A stretch of DNA of 64,000 bases from Phaeodactylum tricornutum CCAP 1055/1 (taxonomy: Eukaryota > Bacillariophyta > Bacillariophyceae > Surirellales > Neidiaceae): the NCBI RefSeq assembly GCF_000150955.2, contig NC_011674.1:971083-1035082 (forward strand), written 5' to 3'. Shown piece after piece: positions 32,270-42,779 of this stretch. The first letter of the stretch is position 1; each line of letters begins with the position of its first letter. A model generated the notes under the pieces. It was given only the letters and a program-made list of their open reading frames with translations. It searched no databases and was not told the origin of the DNA. A program made the position numbers and the translations under genes.

Positions 32270-33130
32270 GGGATCTGTCTAAGGAAGAGTGTGTTGTCTT
32301 TGCCTAGCGCAATGATTCTCTTTGTCTATGTCCCGAGAACGCTCGGCCTCTGGAGAAGATTCTCACCCACCAACAAGGCAACCGAGTCAGGCGTCCTTTT
32401 CCAACGGTCCTTGCAACCCACGTGTGTAGGTCGATCCTCCCCCGACTACAGCAGTCAATCAGTAACTCAAACGTTGGTAACAAAGACACGTCAACGGGTA
32501 AACGGAGGAAGTGGGGTTGACCGAGACGACAGAGTCTTTCTTGCCAATCGTGCAGATGATGGAATGCAATCAGGGGGCACTTGCAACTGTGGGAAGTCCA
32601 ACAGTTGGTCGTACCGTACCGTCCCGTACTCACTGTGTCACTTGTCACTCGGCATAACCCTATACTTGCGTCACGCGCGAGCCCATTCTTCGCCTTTATT
32701 TGTGCTCGCTTAATTTGCGGCGATGCGCCGCAATCGTGTCCAACGATCCGCGTTCCGACGCGTTTTTCACGAGTCATTCGAAAAAAAAATCCAGTGCCGG
32801 TTCAGCTGACGTGGTGGTCTGATCGCGATCGATGTGGCCATCGTTCGAAAGTCGTCCGAGCCCTAAGATTTTCCAATTTCCTGTTCCGAAAGCGGGTTTG
32901 TCGCTCCAATAACATTCTGGACTCTCCATTCCCTATTCCAGCGCTCGTTGGGCTACCTACTACTAGTACAGTAGCACATACCATATATGGCCACACGCAA
33001 TCACAGTCACCTCGCAATATCACTGCCAATCTACATCCCGCACCTTCAACCCCTTTTTCGAGACAATACCCAACTGTCCTCCACTCTTATTCCTATACTT
33101 GGCCAGACATTCGGGGTACGGTTCCACACC
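32270..33130. promoter_or_regulatory. Intergenic region upstream of the apyrase and a small ORF
   Basis: About 860 nt. Overlapping ORFs on both strands have no recognisable domain. No RNA gene or repeat is visible. It probably contains the promoters of the two flanking genes. Confidence 0.3.
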
Positions 33131-33439
33131 ATGTCCATGCGCGAGTACTCCACTATCCTGCGAGAAGCCGGATTGACCACTCCTGGTCCCGATGGAGCCG
33201 CCGACAAACTGCAAATCGAGCATGTATTCGTCGTGACGCTCGGTGAAAATCTCGAAAGGATGGTCCACAAACTAGTCGATACCACCTTGCTCCTCTCCCT
33301 CAATTTGATACGCGCACTCAAAGTTCTCTCGTACGCATCATCTGCATTTCTTCTCCTTTACGGGACCTCGAAACTCATCCAAGCCATCCAGGGGAATGCG
33401 AGCAGTCCTGGGAGTACTACCGACCCCAAAACTCTGTAG
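33131..33439 (+). CDS. Hypothetical small membrane protein
   Basis: 102 residues from the ATG at 33131 (MSMREYSTILREAGL); the open frame extends upstream to 32987. It has an amphipathic stretch LERMVHKLVDTTLLLSLNLIRALK and a likely membrane segment LSYASSAFLLLYGTSKLI. I recognise no family. Existence as a gene is uncertain; it rests on the frame length, the start context and an ordered N-terminal half. Confidence 0.35.
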   Translation: MSMREYSTILREAGLTTPGPDGAADKLQIEHVFVVTLGENLERMVHKLVDTTLLLSLNLIRALKVLSYASSAFLLLYGTSKLIQAIQGNASSPGSTTDPKTL

Positions 33440-34049
33440 TTGGAAGAGCTACCCAAAGGAGTCTCTCCACGGGGTCGGCACTCTCTCGACACGGTCGCAG
33501 AATATATCTCTTTCGTGAAACATCGTGGCCCTTTGACGTACAACATACGAACGTACAAAATGGAGATGGGTGAGATTCGTTCGTGTCTTTCGAGTGGGGG
33601 ATTGGCACCAATCGTGGAAAGGAGACAACCCAATCAACCTGTGTTTGCATCCTTCTCTTCCGTTCCGGTTGGTCTCAGTGGAGGGGAGGCGGGACGAGTT
33701 GGATTGATTTCTTTCCCAAATATCACAAAAGTTGCCTTTTTATCGCCCAAAAACGACAGCTAATGCTAGAAACAAGTGTCGCCACATACAACACCGGTTT
33801 CTCTTTACCGCGCTGAGTCTGCAAATTGGCCTTTCTGTAAATCCTTCATTGACAGTGAGATTAACTGTGTGGCCACCTGTTTCATGCAATGCAGTTATTC
33901 TCCGCATCGGAACTCCAACATCCTCAAAGATGCAAGACTTGTCGTCCTTACGTGTACATCATACAGTATCGTGCCTGCGAGGATACCTTCGACATTGTCG
34001 GGATCAAAGGATTCGCCACTCCACCACGTCCACAAAAGCTCACCCTTGC
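33440..34049. other. Spacer, no supported gene
   Basis: About 610 nt. It contains TTGACAGTGAGATTAACTGTG at 33849-33869, the recurring motif, directly upstream of the LKR/SDH relic, suggesting a surviving promoter. No other gene is supported. Confidence 0.35.
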
Positions 34050-36255
34050 ATGATTATTGGGATTTTGCGGGAATCCTATAACGTTTGGGAACGCCGAGCA
34101 CCACTCACTCCCGATAACGTACAAGTACTCCTGTCTAGCAATCCCGGTCGCTCGCGCATCCTCGTACAACCTAGTCGTCGCCGGGTCTTTCAAGATCTAG
34201 AATATCGCAAATCCGGTGCCGTTGTCACGGAAAGCCTGAAATTGCCGATTGCACCACGGATCATGGAATATCAGTGTTGGCAGTGGACATTTTGCCGACA
34301 GAGTTCCCTCGGGAAAGTAGTCAACACTTTGGACAAGAAGTGATAAAACTTGCTCAGGAAATGGTAAATACCACGACAAAGCAGGATTTTAGTATACAGG
34401 GTCTAGATACGACGTTGATTTCGGCCCCGTTGGTAGGTTGCTTTGGTAACCTTAGCAATTTTCAGCGACAGTCAAAAAAGGGCTCCTCAACATAGTGTAC
34501 TTTTATTTCTTTCTGTCTTTTCGGTAGGCTGAGGCGTGCATCGCAAAGATCGATGGAACGCTTGAGCAAGGATTCCGCTATCTTAAAAAGAGCACCAACA
34601 GCACAGATGTCCGCAAAATATTCAATCGTGCTTCTATTGGAAGGCCACTTGTTTGATTCGGGTTTTATCAACCAAGTCCTGGACGTGATTAAAGGAAATG
34701 GCTGTGCAATAGAATTTCAAGAATGCACCTTTCCGACACAATCTGCTGAACGGAAGAGCGCAAAATCGCTGGTCATACTCAGTATACCGGGATCCGATGC
34801 AGCTGCCCTCGGAAAAGTTGAATCCAAAATTCACATTCTTGCACAAGTAATTGAAAAGGCGGAAGCAACAATCACCAGAGTGGATCACCAAAGGATGGAT
34901 GACAACTTCACGCAAACACTGGTGAACGTGGAAGTGCCCAACATTTCCAAGAGAATTCTTGTATTAGGGGCTGGTATGGTTTCCAAAAGTGTGGTTGACC
35001 TTTTGGGCCGGTCGGCGAATCAAGAAATCACCGTGGCCAGTGAGAACCACGAGGAAGCCCGCCTTACAGCAGCCTTCTCTAAGCATGATCGCCACGTTGG
35101 CCTTGGTGTGGTCAATGATGTCAAGCGTCTCTCTGATCATATTGAAAGCGCTGATAAAGTAGTTAGTTTATTACCGCCCCCGATGCACTTTCAAGTGGCG
35201 CTGGACTGCATCAAGCACAAAACTGATCTTGTGACAGCAAGCTACGAAACTTAAGATATGCACCGGATAAAGGGCCGAGCCAAGGAGGCTGGTGTTATTA
35301 TACTGAATGAAAGTGGATTAGATCCTGGGCTTGATCACATGAGTGCGATGAAAAAAATCGATGATATATTATCTCGGGGTGGCCGTGTCACGGTGTTCGC
35401 AAGTGTGTGCGGAGGACTGCCGTCTCCGGAAGCAGCTGACAATCCTCTGAAGTACAAATTTAGCTGGAGTCCAAAGGGTGTAATACAGACCAGTCAAAGC
35501 GATGCTCGGTATCGATGGGAGGGTCAGGTCCTTCAAGTACATGGGAGCGATTTGCTCGCTGCTGCGGCTCCTTTCCTCCATGCATGGCCCAAACTTGGAC
35601 TGGAATGCTTGCCGAACCGTGACTCGCTTCGCTACGAACATATATACAACATCGGAGGCGCTAAAGCTACATTGCGATATCGAGGTTTCTCAAGCTGCTC
35701 TTATGGGCTTTTTTGCGTCAACCGAAGATTTACGGAGGTGATTGGCATACAAATGTAGAGCAGCTTCGTGATCAACGTGGTGGCTCTCTGAATGTGGAAG
35801 ACTTTATACTGGCATGCGTTGCCGACAATTTTGACGAGGCTGTGGCTGTCTTGGATACTTTGATTTGGCTTGGGGTTCTACCAGGACACATTCCGGTGTC
35901 TGGCAGCAACATCGTGGAAGCCTTCTTCAATTTTTTGGAAGACAAACTGCGGTACAAAGAAAGCGAAAGCGATATGGTCCTTATGCACCACATAATCGAG
36001 GCCTCTTTTGAACGAGCCAGAAGCGAGCGCCACCTCGCCAGTCCGCAAGTTTTTGGAGAGGAAGGTATTTCCGCCATGGCAAAGTGCGTTGGCTACACTA
36101 CAGCATCATCAGCTGGGCTGATTCTTAGCTTTGCATTAGATGATCTGCTCGGCCTTCTCCTTCCGACATCACCACGTGTTTATGAGCCTGTCCTTGCGGC
36201 GAAGAAGGAATCGCCTTCCACGAAACGTGCACATCAGATCAGGCAAACGAGATAG
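34050..36255 (+). pseudogene. Decayed bifunctional LKR/saccharopine dehydrogenase pseudogene
   Basis: Relic of the bifunctional lysine-degradation enzyme (lysine-ketoglutarate reductase + saccharopine dehydrogenase). The N-terminal LKR piece MIIGILRESYNVWERRAPLT starts at 34050, but most of LKR (about 300 residues) is missing: at about 34260 the match jumps, in another frame, to the linker VDILPTEFPRESSQHFG. A probable intron (donor near 34434, acceptor TTTTCGGTAG at 34518-34527) precedes ACIAKIDGTLEQGFRYLKK. A frame change near 34600 leads to the linker and SDH domain (ILVLGAGMVSKSVVDLL; VVSLLPPPMHFQVALDCI). A TAA stop at 35252-35254 lies within the SDH domain, in the same frame as the downstream match (ESGLDPGLDHM, CGGLPSPEAADNPLKYKFSWSP). 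Two more frame changes follow near 35690 and 35740. Several independent lesions make a functional protein very unlikely. Confidence 0.85.
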
Positions 36256-36328
36256 CACCGTGATGAGTTTGCGACTTTAGAGCACGAATATCCAATTTGC
36301 CTTTTTATAATTGAACAGCTAGAATATA

Positions 36329-38542
36329 CTACGTAACGACTTCCTCCTTCGTACTAAGCACAGTCTCAATAGTAAGATCTCGGATAACATAGTGAGAGTC
36401 GTCCTCCGAGTCATACCCTCCCAACAGGGCAATGTACTCGGCACGCTGCTTTCGTCGGATAGCCCGGTTTCGAGCGAGAAGTTCACGGATCTTTGCGCGT
36501 TCGGAACGCTTTCCCTTGGTCTCTTCCAAGTACAGAGCACGCTGTCGTTCCCGATCCGCCTTATCAAACTGTTCTTCGTACTTTTTGAGATTTTTCTTGA
36601 CTTTGCGAATCTCTGGCTTGGACAAAAGACGTTCGCGAGGACGCCATAGAAATTGGTAAAATGTCTCGAACGATTGTTGATACAACTGCTTCCCTTGAAA
36701 ACTCCAGATAATGTACCCGTTATCCATAGCAAATTTGAAATGTCCACCTTCGATTGGCTGTGACACAACAGTAGCAACACTTCGACCGTCGGGATCCCAA
36801 ATAACCTGGTTGGATCGATAATGTTCCTTCACTACTAGCGACTTGCTATCAACGTCGTAGAACTCAAGAGTACCAGATGCAGTATCACCGAGACTCGCCA
36901 AAATAATATTCGAACCAGCCGGGCTCCAAAAGATGACGTTGCATTGCTTCCCCTCCAAAGTTTCGATCTTGTTGAGTTCCGGAACGTACGTAAATTGCTT
37001 TGTTTGCCCACCCTTCTTGTTCGTGGATAATACGCTTTCTCGTTTCATCATGTCGTAAAACGAAACGTTTACCTTGGATGCACTCGGATTCTCGGCATGA
37101 ATCATGGCAAAACGAGAACCTCGCGGTTCAAAGGATAAGGCCATGACGGCGTCTTTGGTATCGAGCATTTCAACTGGCACGCCGGGTTCGTTCAAGCGAA
37201 ACAGCTCAATATTGTTGTACAGAGTTTTCTTACTCTTAGTATGCCGAGTAACCTTGACAGCTAAGTAATCGCCCTGTTCCTGCCAGACCATGTTGCAGCG
37301 TGAAACATTGAAGAGATTCTTTTGACGAAGTTTCTTTCGGCTCGGAATTTCGATAACATCCACGTGTGCCGGAGAATTCTCAGCTTCGGGGGCCTGTGTA
37401 GAAGCAAAAGCCGTTAGCGAACATCAATCTAGTTCAAGCAGCGCAGATGATGTTATCACACGTACCCAGTAGACCAAAACGTTGGCTTTAGGACTCCACT
37501 GGAATTCACAAATTCCTTCGGCTGCCAGACTCCGTTTGTCGAGCAATCGCATGCCTGGCGTTTCAAAGATGGAAATGAGACCGTCGCCCATTCGAGCAAG
37601 ATATTGATCGTCGTGGCTCCACAGAAAGGGAGGTGGCGGTATATCGGTTGCTACACCGTCGGGGAAGAGCGGAAAGGTCCGTAGCAACTTGCCCGTCGGA
37701 ATATGGTAAACTTTAATGGCCCCCGGATCGGTTGGATCATCGTTATTCGTCAAGATGTAATTTTCTTCCGGCGAAAAGACAATGTGCTTGACGCCCGGAG
37801 CGACAAATCGTCCCGACTTTTCGTAGTTTTCCCCGCTCCAAAGAATGACACCACGGTCGGGGACAAGTGTTGCTAGGTAAGATCCGCATGGACTCCAGTG
37901 ACAGTAAAACTCGCACCACTGCACTCCGGCTTCCTTCTCGCGAGCACCATCGTAGTCGAGTATGGGATCGTTCCTACCATCAAACCAGTTGACAACGGTC
38001 TCCTTGCCGTGTCGAATAACGAAAGAGTCACGTTGGTTAGGATCTTCGAGCCAGGACATGGCGTTGGGTTTTTCTTGAAAAGGAGTAGGTTGCGGTTCCT
38101 GGAACTCTTTCACGTCCAAATCTTTCAATTGTTCCGCGCGAGCGTACAACGTGACGGACAAGGAATGATTTTTGTCAAACTTGTAACCCTGCAAGACTTC
38201 CACTGCGTTTTTGGCTTCTTCCTTGGTAGTATACTCAGCGAAGCAAAACCCCATGGTAGTGTCGTTGTCTTTGTCGTGCGGCATCAAAACGCCGGTGAAG
38301 CCCGTCTCCGGATTTTCTACCAGCGTGCCAATGCGGGATACGAGCTTCATGACGACTTTGGTCAGTTTATCCATCTTGGACTCTCCGACTTTGGGCAAAT
38401 TGGTGATGATCACGGCCGATTCGAAGGATTCCCGTAACTGTGGGTAATCCGGTTGCGGATCGAGTGGCGTATCGCTAAAGTAGCCGTCCAATTCTTCGGC
38501 TTCGGCCGCTAATTCATCTTCTCTGCTTTGTTCAGTCGCCAT
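36329..38542 (-). CDS. EIF3B: Translation initiation factor eIF3 subunit b
   Basis: Exon 1 is 37466-38542 and exon 2 is 36329-37393, with a 72-nt intron (37394-37465) joining phase 0 at VYW|APEAENSPAHVDVIEIPSR. 713 residues. An acidic N-terminus (LDGYFSDTPLDP) is followed by an RNA-recognition motif (VIITNLPKVGESKMDKLTKV, GFCFAEYTTKEEAKNAV), then a beta-propeller built of WD-like repeats (WCEFYCHWSPCGSYLATL, HIVFSPEENYILT, FQWSPKANVLVYW, CNVIFWSPAGSNIILASL). The C-terminal helix is Arg/Lys/Glu-rich (EEQFDKADRERQRALYLEE), as in the region contacting eIF3i and eIF3g. It is a scaffold of the 43S pre-initiation complex. Convergent with the LKR/SDH relic. Confidence 0.95.
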
Positions 38543-38912
38543 CGTGCAGGCTCTTGTAAGACAGTAAAGAGCGCTCGTTGTTTGGTTCTTTCCGGCAACG
38601 TGTCGATCCTTGACTGTGAGCTACAGGTCCATCGTCCCCATCCCAATTCCGTGTGGTTTTGGTTTTGGGGTCCATGGCCGCCCAAAATCGAAAGTACAGC
38701 CGCTCGTATATGATCTAATCAGGATAGATAGACAGACGGTCTCTACGAGTCTCTGGTTACCCTACCCTAGTATGCCATTGTAGCACTATTTTAAGCCCAC
38801 AAAGTTAGGGAACATATCATGTCAAAGTATCTGCAAAGTTTTCTTTCGGATGCACAAGTTCCTCTGAGATCCCTCCTCGCTCCAGAAAGGAAATGAAGGA
38901 AACTCACTGTCC
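38543..38912. promoter_or_regulatory. Divergent intergenic region (eIF3b / Nudix)
   Basis: About 370 nt between two divergent starts. It contains GTAAGACAGTAAAG at about 38556-38569 and TTGACTGTGAG at 38610-38620. No other feature is seen. Confidence 0.35.
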
Positions 38913-40313
38913 ATGCCGCCAGCCTTGCTGGATCGACACATGGCAATGAATCTCTTCGGAAAAAGATATTCCTTGGTTTGGTCACTGTCGATGGCAGCCG
39001 TTGATACGAAAGCTTACGTGTCCGAGAACGTATGGACACACCATCATCGATGTGCTCGGCTCTCTTCCAAGAAGGGCAGTCGAAACATTATGAACGAGGC
39101 AGCCTCACACAAAATCGGACACAGAAATTCTGTTCCCGCCTACTCATTGGCAGGTGCGTTTGTCACCAGATGGAAGCGAGGATGCAATACTCATGCAGAC
39201 TGTTGTAGTCTAGAACTCATTCCCATTACCAAGAATCGACAGACATCGTATCTCGATCCAGATTATACGCATTCAGCGGGATCCCAAGCCTGGGCGGCTT
39301 TGCACGAACGTTTTACAGATAAGCAGGCCCGTGATGCGCTTTTTCAGCCCGAAATTGTTCTACAGTGTCGCGAGGTTGGGCACAGGAGCCTCCGTGTATC
39401 ACTTTCCAACAAAACCGTTGACTGTGAAATGGATATTGCTTTGGTTGGTGTTTTGGCGCGTGTACTTGTCCAATGGACATTGGAACCAGACGGTGGCAAA
39501 CCTACTGGCCAATCATGGACCATTACTCTTACTATGGAAGAATCCAGTCTGACTTTGGTAAACGGAGTGGACGACGAAAATATGAAGGAATTGTTCGCTA
39601 AGTACCTGGACCTATCCAGCTCAAGTGTCGAAATTGTAGAAATGATGGACCGGGACGGCAAGATACTTGGAAAAGTCCCACGAAATCTTGTGCATGAATA
39701 TAATTTGCTGCATCGAGGCGTCGGCGTTTTCATTACACGTGACGTGCCCCTCCAGCTCCCGATCCACGGTGCGAGAAACTCCAGTCCAAGTCCAACTCAC
39801 CAACCCGACTTGTATTGCCATCGCCGAACCTCTACCAAACGGATTTTTCCTGATCTCTACGATATGTTTGTCGGTGGCGTTGCCCTGGCTGGAGAAGATT
39901 CCCGCAGGACTGCGTTGCGCGAAGTCGGCGAGGAATTGGGGCTCGCGCAAGGGAACATTGGCGATGAGGCCATCTTAACGTGCGTCGTTTGTACGGGATA
40001 CAACCGATGCGTCGTGGATCTATATTGCTATGTAATGAACACAATGGCCGAAAGGGTATCGTGGCAAGCGGAAGAAGTGGCGTGGGGGGATTTTGTTCCT
40101 TTCAACGCTGTTCAAGCGTCAGTCGATTTATCGATTCAACGATTAGTATCCGACGGATCTTGGCCCGGACGCTATCCACCAATCCAATCGAGCTATAATG
40201 GTGTCTTTCCCAAAGACGAATTTTCATCGATCAGAAATTGGGACTCCTGGGACTACGTTCCCGACGGCTTGCTCGTTTGGGAAGCGTGGTTGCGCTACCT
40301 GAAAGAGGATTGA
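38913..40313 (+). CDS. Nudix hydrolase with N-terminal extension
   Basis: Up to 466 residues from the ATG at 38913; ATGs at 38940 and 38946 are alternatives. The Nudix box GGVALAGEDSRRTALREVGEELGL (nt about 39873-39944; G-x5-E-x7-REVGEELGL) carries all core Glu residues. It is preceded by CHRRTSTKRIFPDLYDMFVGG, the arrangement in the IPP-isomerase-like / NUDT-type subgroup. The N-terminal 250 residues (DYTHSAGSQAWAALHERFTDKQ, DALFQPEIVLQCREVG) match nothing I can name. The substrate is unknown; diphosphate-linked nucleotides or prenyl-diphosphate chemistry are possible. No clear targeting peptide, although the Ser/Arg-rich start could be organellar. Confidence 0.8.
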   Translation: MPPALLDRHMAMNLFGKRYSLVWSLSMAAVDTKAYVSENVWTHHHRCARLSSKKGSRNIMNEAASHKIGHRNSVPAYSLAGAFVTRWKRGCNTHADCCSLELIPITKNRQTSYLDPDYTHSAGSQAWAALHERFTDKQARDALFQPEIVLQCREVGHRSLRVSLSNKTVDCEMDIALVGVLARVLVQWTLEPDGGKPTGQSWTITLTMEESSLTLVNGVDDENMKELFAKYLDLSSSSVEIVEMMDRDGKILGKVPRNLVHEYNLLHRGVGVFITRDVPLQLPIHGARNSSPSPTHQPDLYCHRRTSTKRIFPDLYDMFVGGVALAGEDSRRTALREVGEELGLAQGNIGDEAILTCVVCTGYNRCVVDLYCYVMNTMAERVSWQAEEVAWGDFVPFNAVQASVDLSIQRLVSDGSWPGRYPPIQSSYNGVFPKDEFSSIRNWDSWDYVPDGLLVWEAWLRYLKED

Positions 40314-40804
40314 ATGAGACCAAGCAGTTGCTGTAAAAACGGAAAAGGTGTGGATTAGGCTAGGGGTTACGCTTCCGTTACGGATGCAAGCTATGGTAGA
40401 GAGAACTGAACAATCATCCGCAAACTATTTATGACCAATACGCGACAACACTAGGAAGTATCCGCAAGGTCCCAAGTGTAAGTACGGGTCGTAGTCACGG
40501 CTGGGGCTGCAACTTGGTATGGCGCATCCTCTCTGTTTGTCATTGCAATCCAGAAGCGTCAAACCGTCGTCCGCAAACCTGCACTGCGTAGAGCCAAAAT
40601 ACTAACTGTAATTAGCGGTAGACTAGCAGTGGCCGTCTGTGTCGGTCCGTCCAGAGCATCGTCCTATCCGGTTTGCGGGAGACGATCGAGGTTGTCCCCA
40701 CTCCTTCTCCATGGTATCCCCTCATTTACAGGAACTGTCTCGTCTTTGCTGTTAAGACGCACCAAATCGTGTACGCTTGTTGTTCTCTGACTGATTGAAG
40801 TACA
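40314..40804. promoter_or_regulatory. Intergenic region upstream of CCT1
   Basis: About 490 nt. ACTAACTGTAATTAG near 40600 and GGAACTGTCTCG near 40731 are the only motifs noted. No gene is supported. Confidence 0.3.
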
Positions 40805-42723
40805 ATGAATAACGCAGCGGCCTCAGGACTGGTACGTGTTCCGCAGGTTGTCGGCTAGTCGTGTAGGTCGCGAACGTTCCGTTTGGTGCGGGTTTATCCG
40901 TTTCGTCGTTGAGTGCGTTGTGGGTTTGCGCCTTGATTTGCCTGATGCAAGTATTCCAAAAATAGAATCTTCCGTGTTGCTGGCACATGTCATCAAGCCC
41001 TGGAAAAAAATTTAACTCCAAAAGTGTACCTTTGCAATAGATTTGCACAAACGTTCGCACACACCCTCATTGTTGAGATTTTCATTGTCTGCAGTTTCTC
41101 GGGGGTACCCGCGAATCGGGCGAAGACGTCCGCGTTGGGAACGTGACAGCCGCAATTGCGGTTGCCAACGTTGTAAAGTCGAGTTTGGGACCCGTCGGTT
41201 TAGATAAAATGCTCGTGGACGACATTGGGGATGTTACGATTACCAACGATGGTGCGACTATTTTGGCTCAGCTCGAAGTCGAGCATCCCGCGGCGCGCCT
41301 TTTGGTGGATCTGGCACAGCTCCAGGATAAAGAGGTTGGTGACGGAACGACGTCGGTTGTCATTATCGCCGCGGAGCTTTTGCGAAGAGGAAACGATCTC
41401 GTGAAAAATGGAATTCATCCCACTACCATTCTCTCGGGTTATCGTTCTGCGTTAAAGGCCGCGGTGGCTTACATCAAAAGCACTATGGTGGTACCGGTAT
41501 CCAAGCTGTCGGACGAGCACCTTTTGCAAGCTGCTCGCACCTCCATGTCCAGCAAACTCATCGGCAAGGAAGGAGACTTTTTTGCACAGCTTGCTGTCGA
41601 TGCCGTCAAGAGTGTAGCTACGATAAGTCCCTCCGACGGCAAGGCCAAGTACCCCCTGTCGGCTATCCACATCCTCAAGGCACACGGCAAGTCAAGCTTG
41701 GATTCACACCTTATGCAAGGTGGTTTTGCCCTCCTGGGCACTCGAGCTTCCCAAGGTATGCCCTCGACGATTGATCCTGCTGACGGTGAATCCGATGTCA
41801 AAATTGCCATGTTGGACATGAACTTGCAGCGTCACCGCATGGCAATGGGCGTACAGATCCAAATCACGGATCCCAAAGAAGTCGAAAACATCAAGAAACG
41901 GGAGCTCGACATTACCAAGGAAAAAATTCAAAAAATTCTGCAAACGGGAGCCAAGGTCGTCCTCACCACCAAGGGTATCGACGACACGTGTATGAAATAC
42001 TTTGTCGAAGCAGGTGCTCTGTGCGCAAGGCGGTGCAACAAGGAGGACTTGAAGCGCTTGGCCAAGGCAACCGGCGGTAAGCTAGTTGTCACCCTGGCCG
42101 ACATGGAGGGTGAAGAGTCCTTTGATGTGGACTCGCTTGGTAAATGTACGTCGGCTGCTGAAGTCCGTGTAGGCGACGGCGAGATGCTACATTTTTATGG
42201 TTGCAAAGGGGCCGGGGCATCCACGATAGTACTGCGAGGAGCGAACGAATACATGCTAGATGAAATGGATCGGGCCTTGCACGATGCGCTTTGCGTCGTT
42301 AAAAGAATGCTCGAGTCGTCTACCCTGGTTCCAGGTGGTGGAGCTGTGGAAGCGGCCCTATCCGTATATTTGGAGCAATTTGCGGAAACACTGGAAACAC
42401 GAGAGCAATTGGCTATCCAAGAGTTTGCCGACGCATTGTTGGTGATTCCCAAAACTCTCGCTGTCAATGCGGCGAAAGACAGCTCCGAACTTGTCGCCAA
42501 GCTTCGGGCGGTTCATGCCAAGCACCAGAAAGCTGAGAACCCCACGGATACCGATTATCAAAATTTTGGACTGGATCTAATAAATGGTGAAATTCGCAAC
42601 AATCTTTTGGCCGGTGTTGTGGAGCCCGCGATGTCAAAGATCAAATCCTTACGCTTTGCCACCGAAGCTGCGATAACGATTCTACGTATTGACGACCGCA
42701 TCACAGTGTCGGAACAAGGATAA
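40805..42723 (+). CDS. CCT1: CCT1 / TCP-1 alpha, cytosolic chaperonin subunit
   Basis: Exon 1 is a mini-exon of nine codons (40805-40831, MNNAAASGL); a 263-nt intron (GTACGT...CTGCAG, 40832-41094) joins phase 0 to FLGGTRESGEDVRVGN and the body. 551 residues. Chaperonin hallmarks: VKSSLGPVGLDKMLVDDIGDVTITNDGATIL, the ATP loop GDGTTSVVIIAAELL, the apical-domain segment QGMPSTID and ILTTKGIDD-type sequence (VVLTTKGIDDTCMKYFVEAGAL), and the closing VPGGGAVEAALS and FATEAAITILRIDD. The subtype alpha is assigned from the strings LLVDLAQLQDKEVGDGTTS and TSMSSKLIG. CCT folds actin and tubulin in the cytosol. The C-terminus is short, ending EQG. Confidence 0.95.
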
Positions 42724-42779
42724 CCTAATGGCTAAAAAAGATGAAGAGATCCAGCAGCGTATACATTTCCACCATTTTG

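Noticed and set aside
35252-35254. Possibility that the TAA in the LKR/SDH relic is inside an intron
   Set aside because: The match continues in the same frame on both sides with no GT...AG pair removing only this codon.
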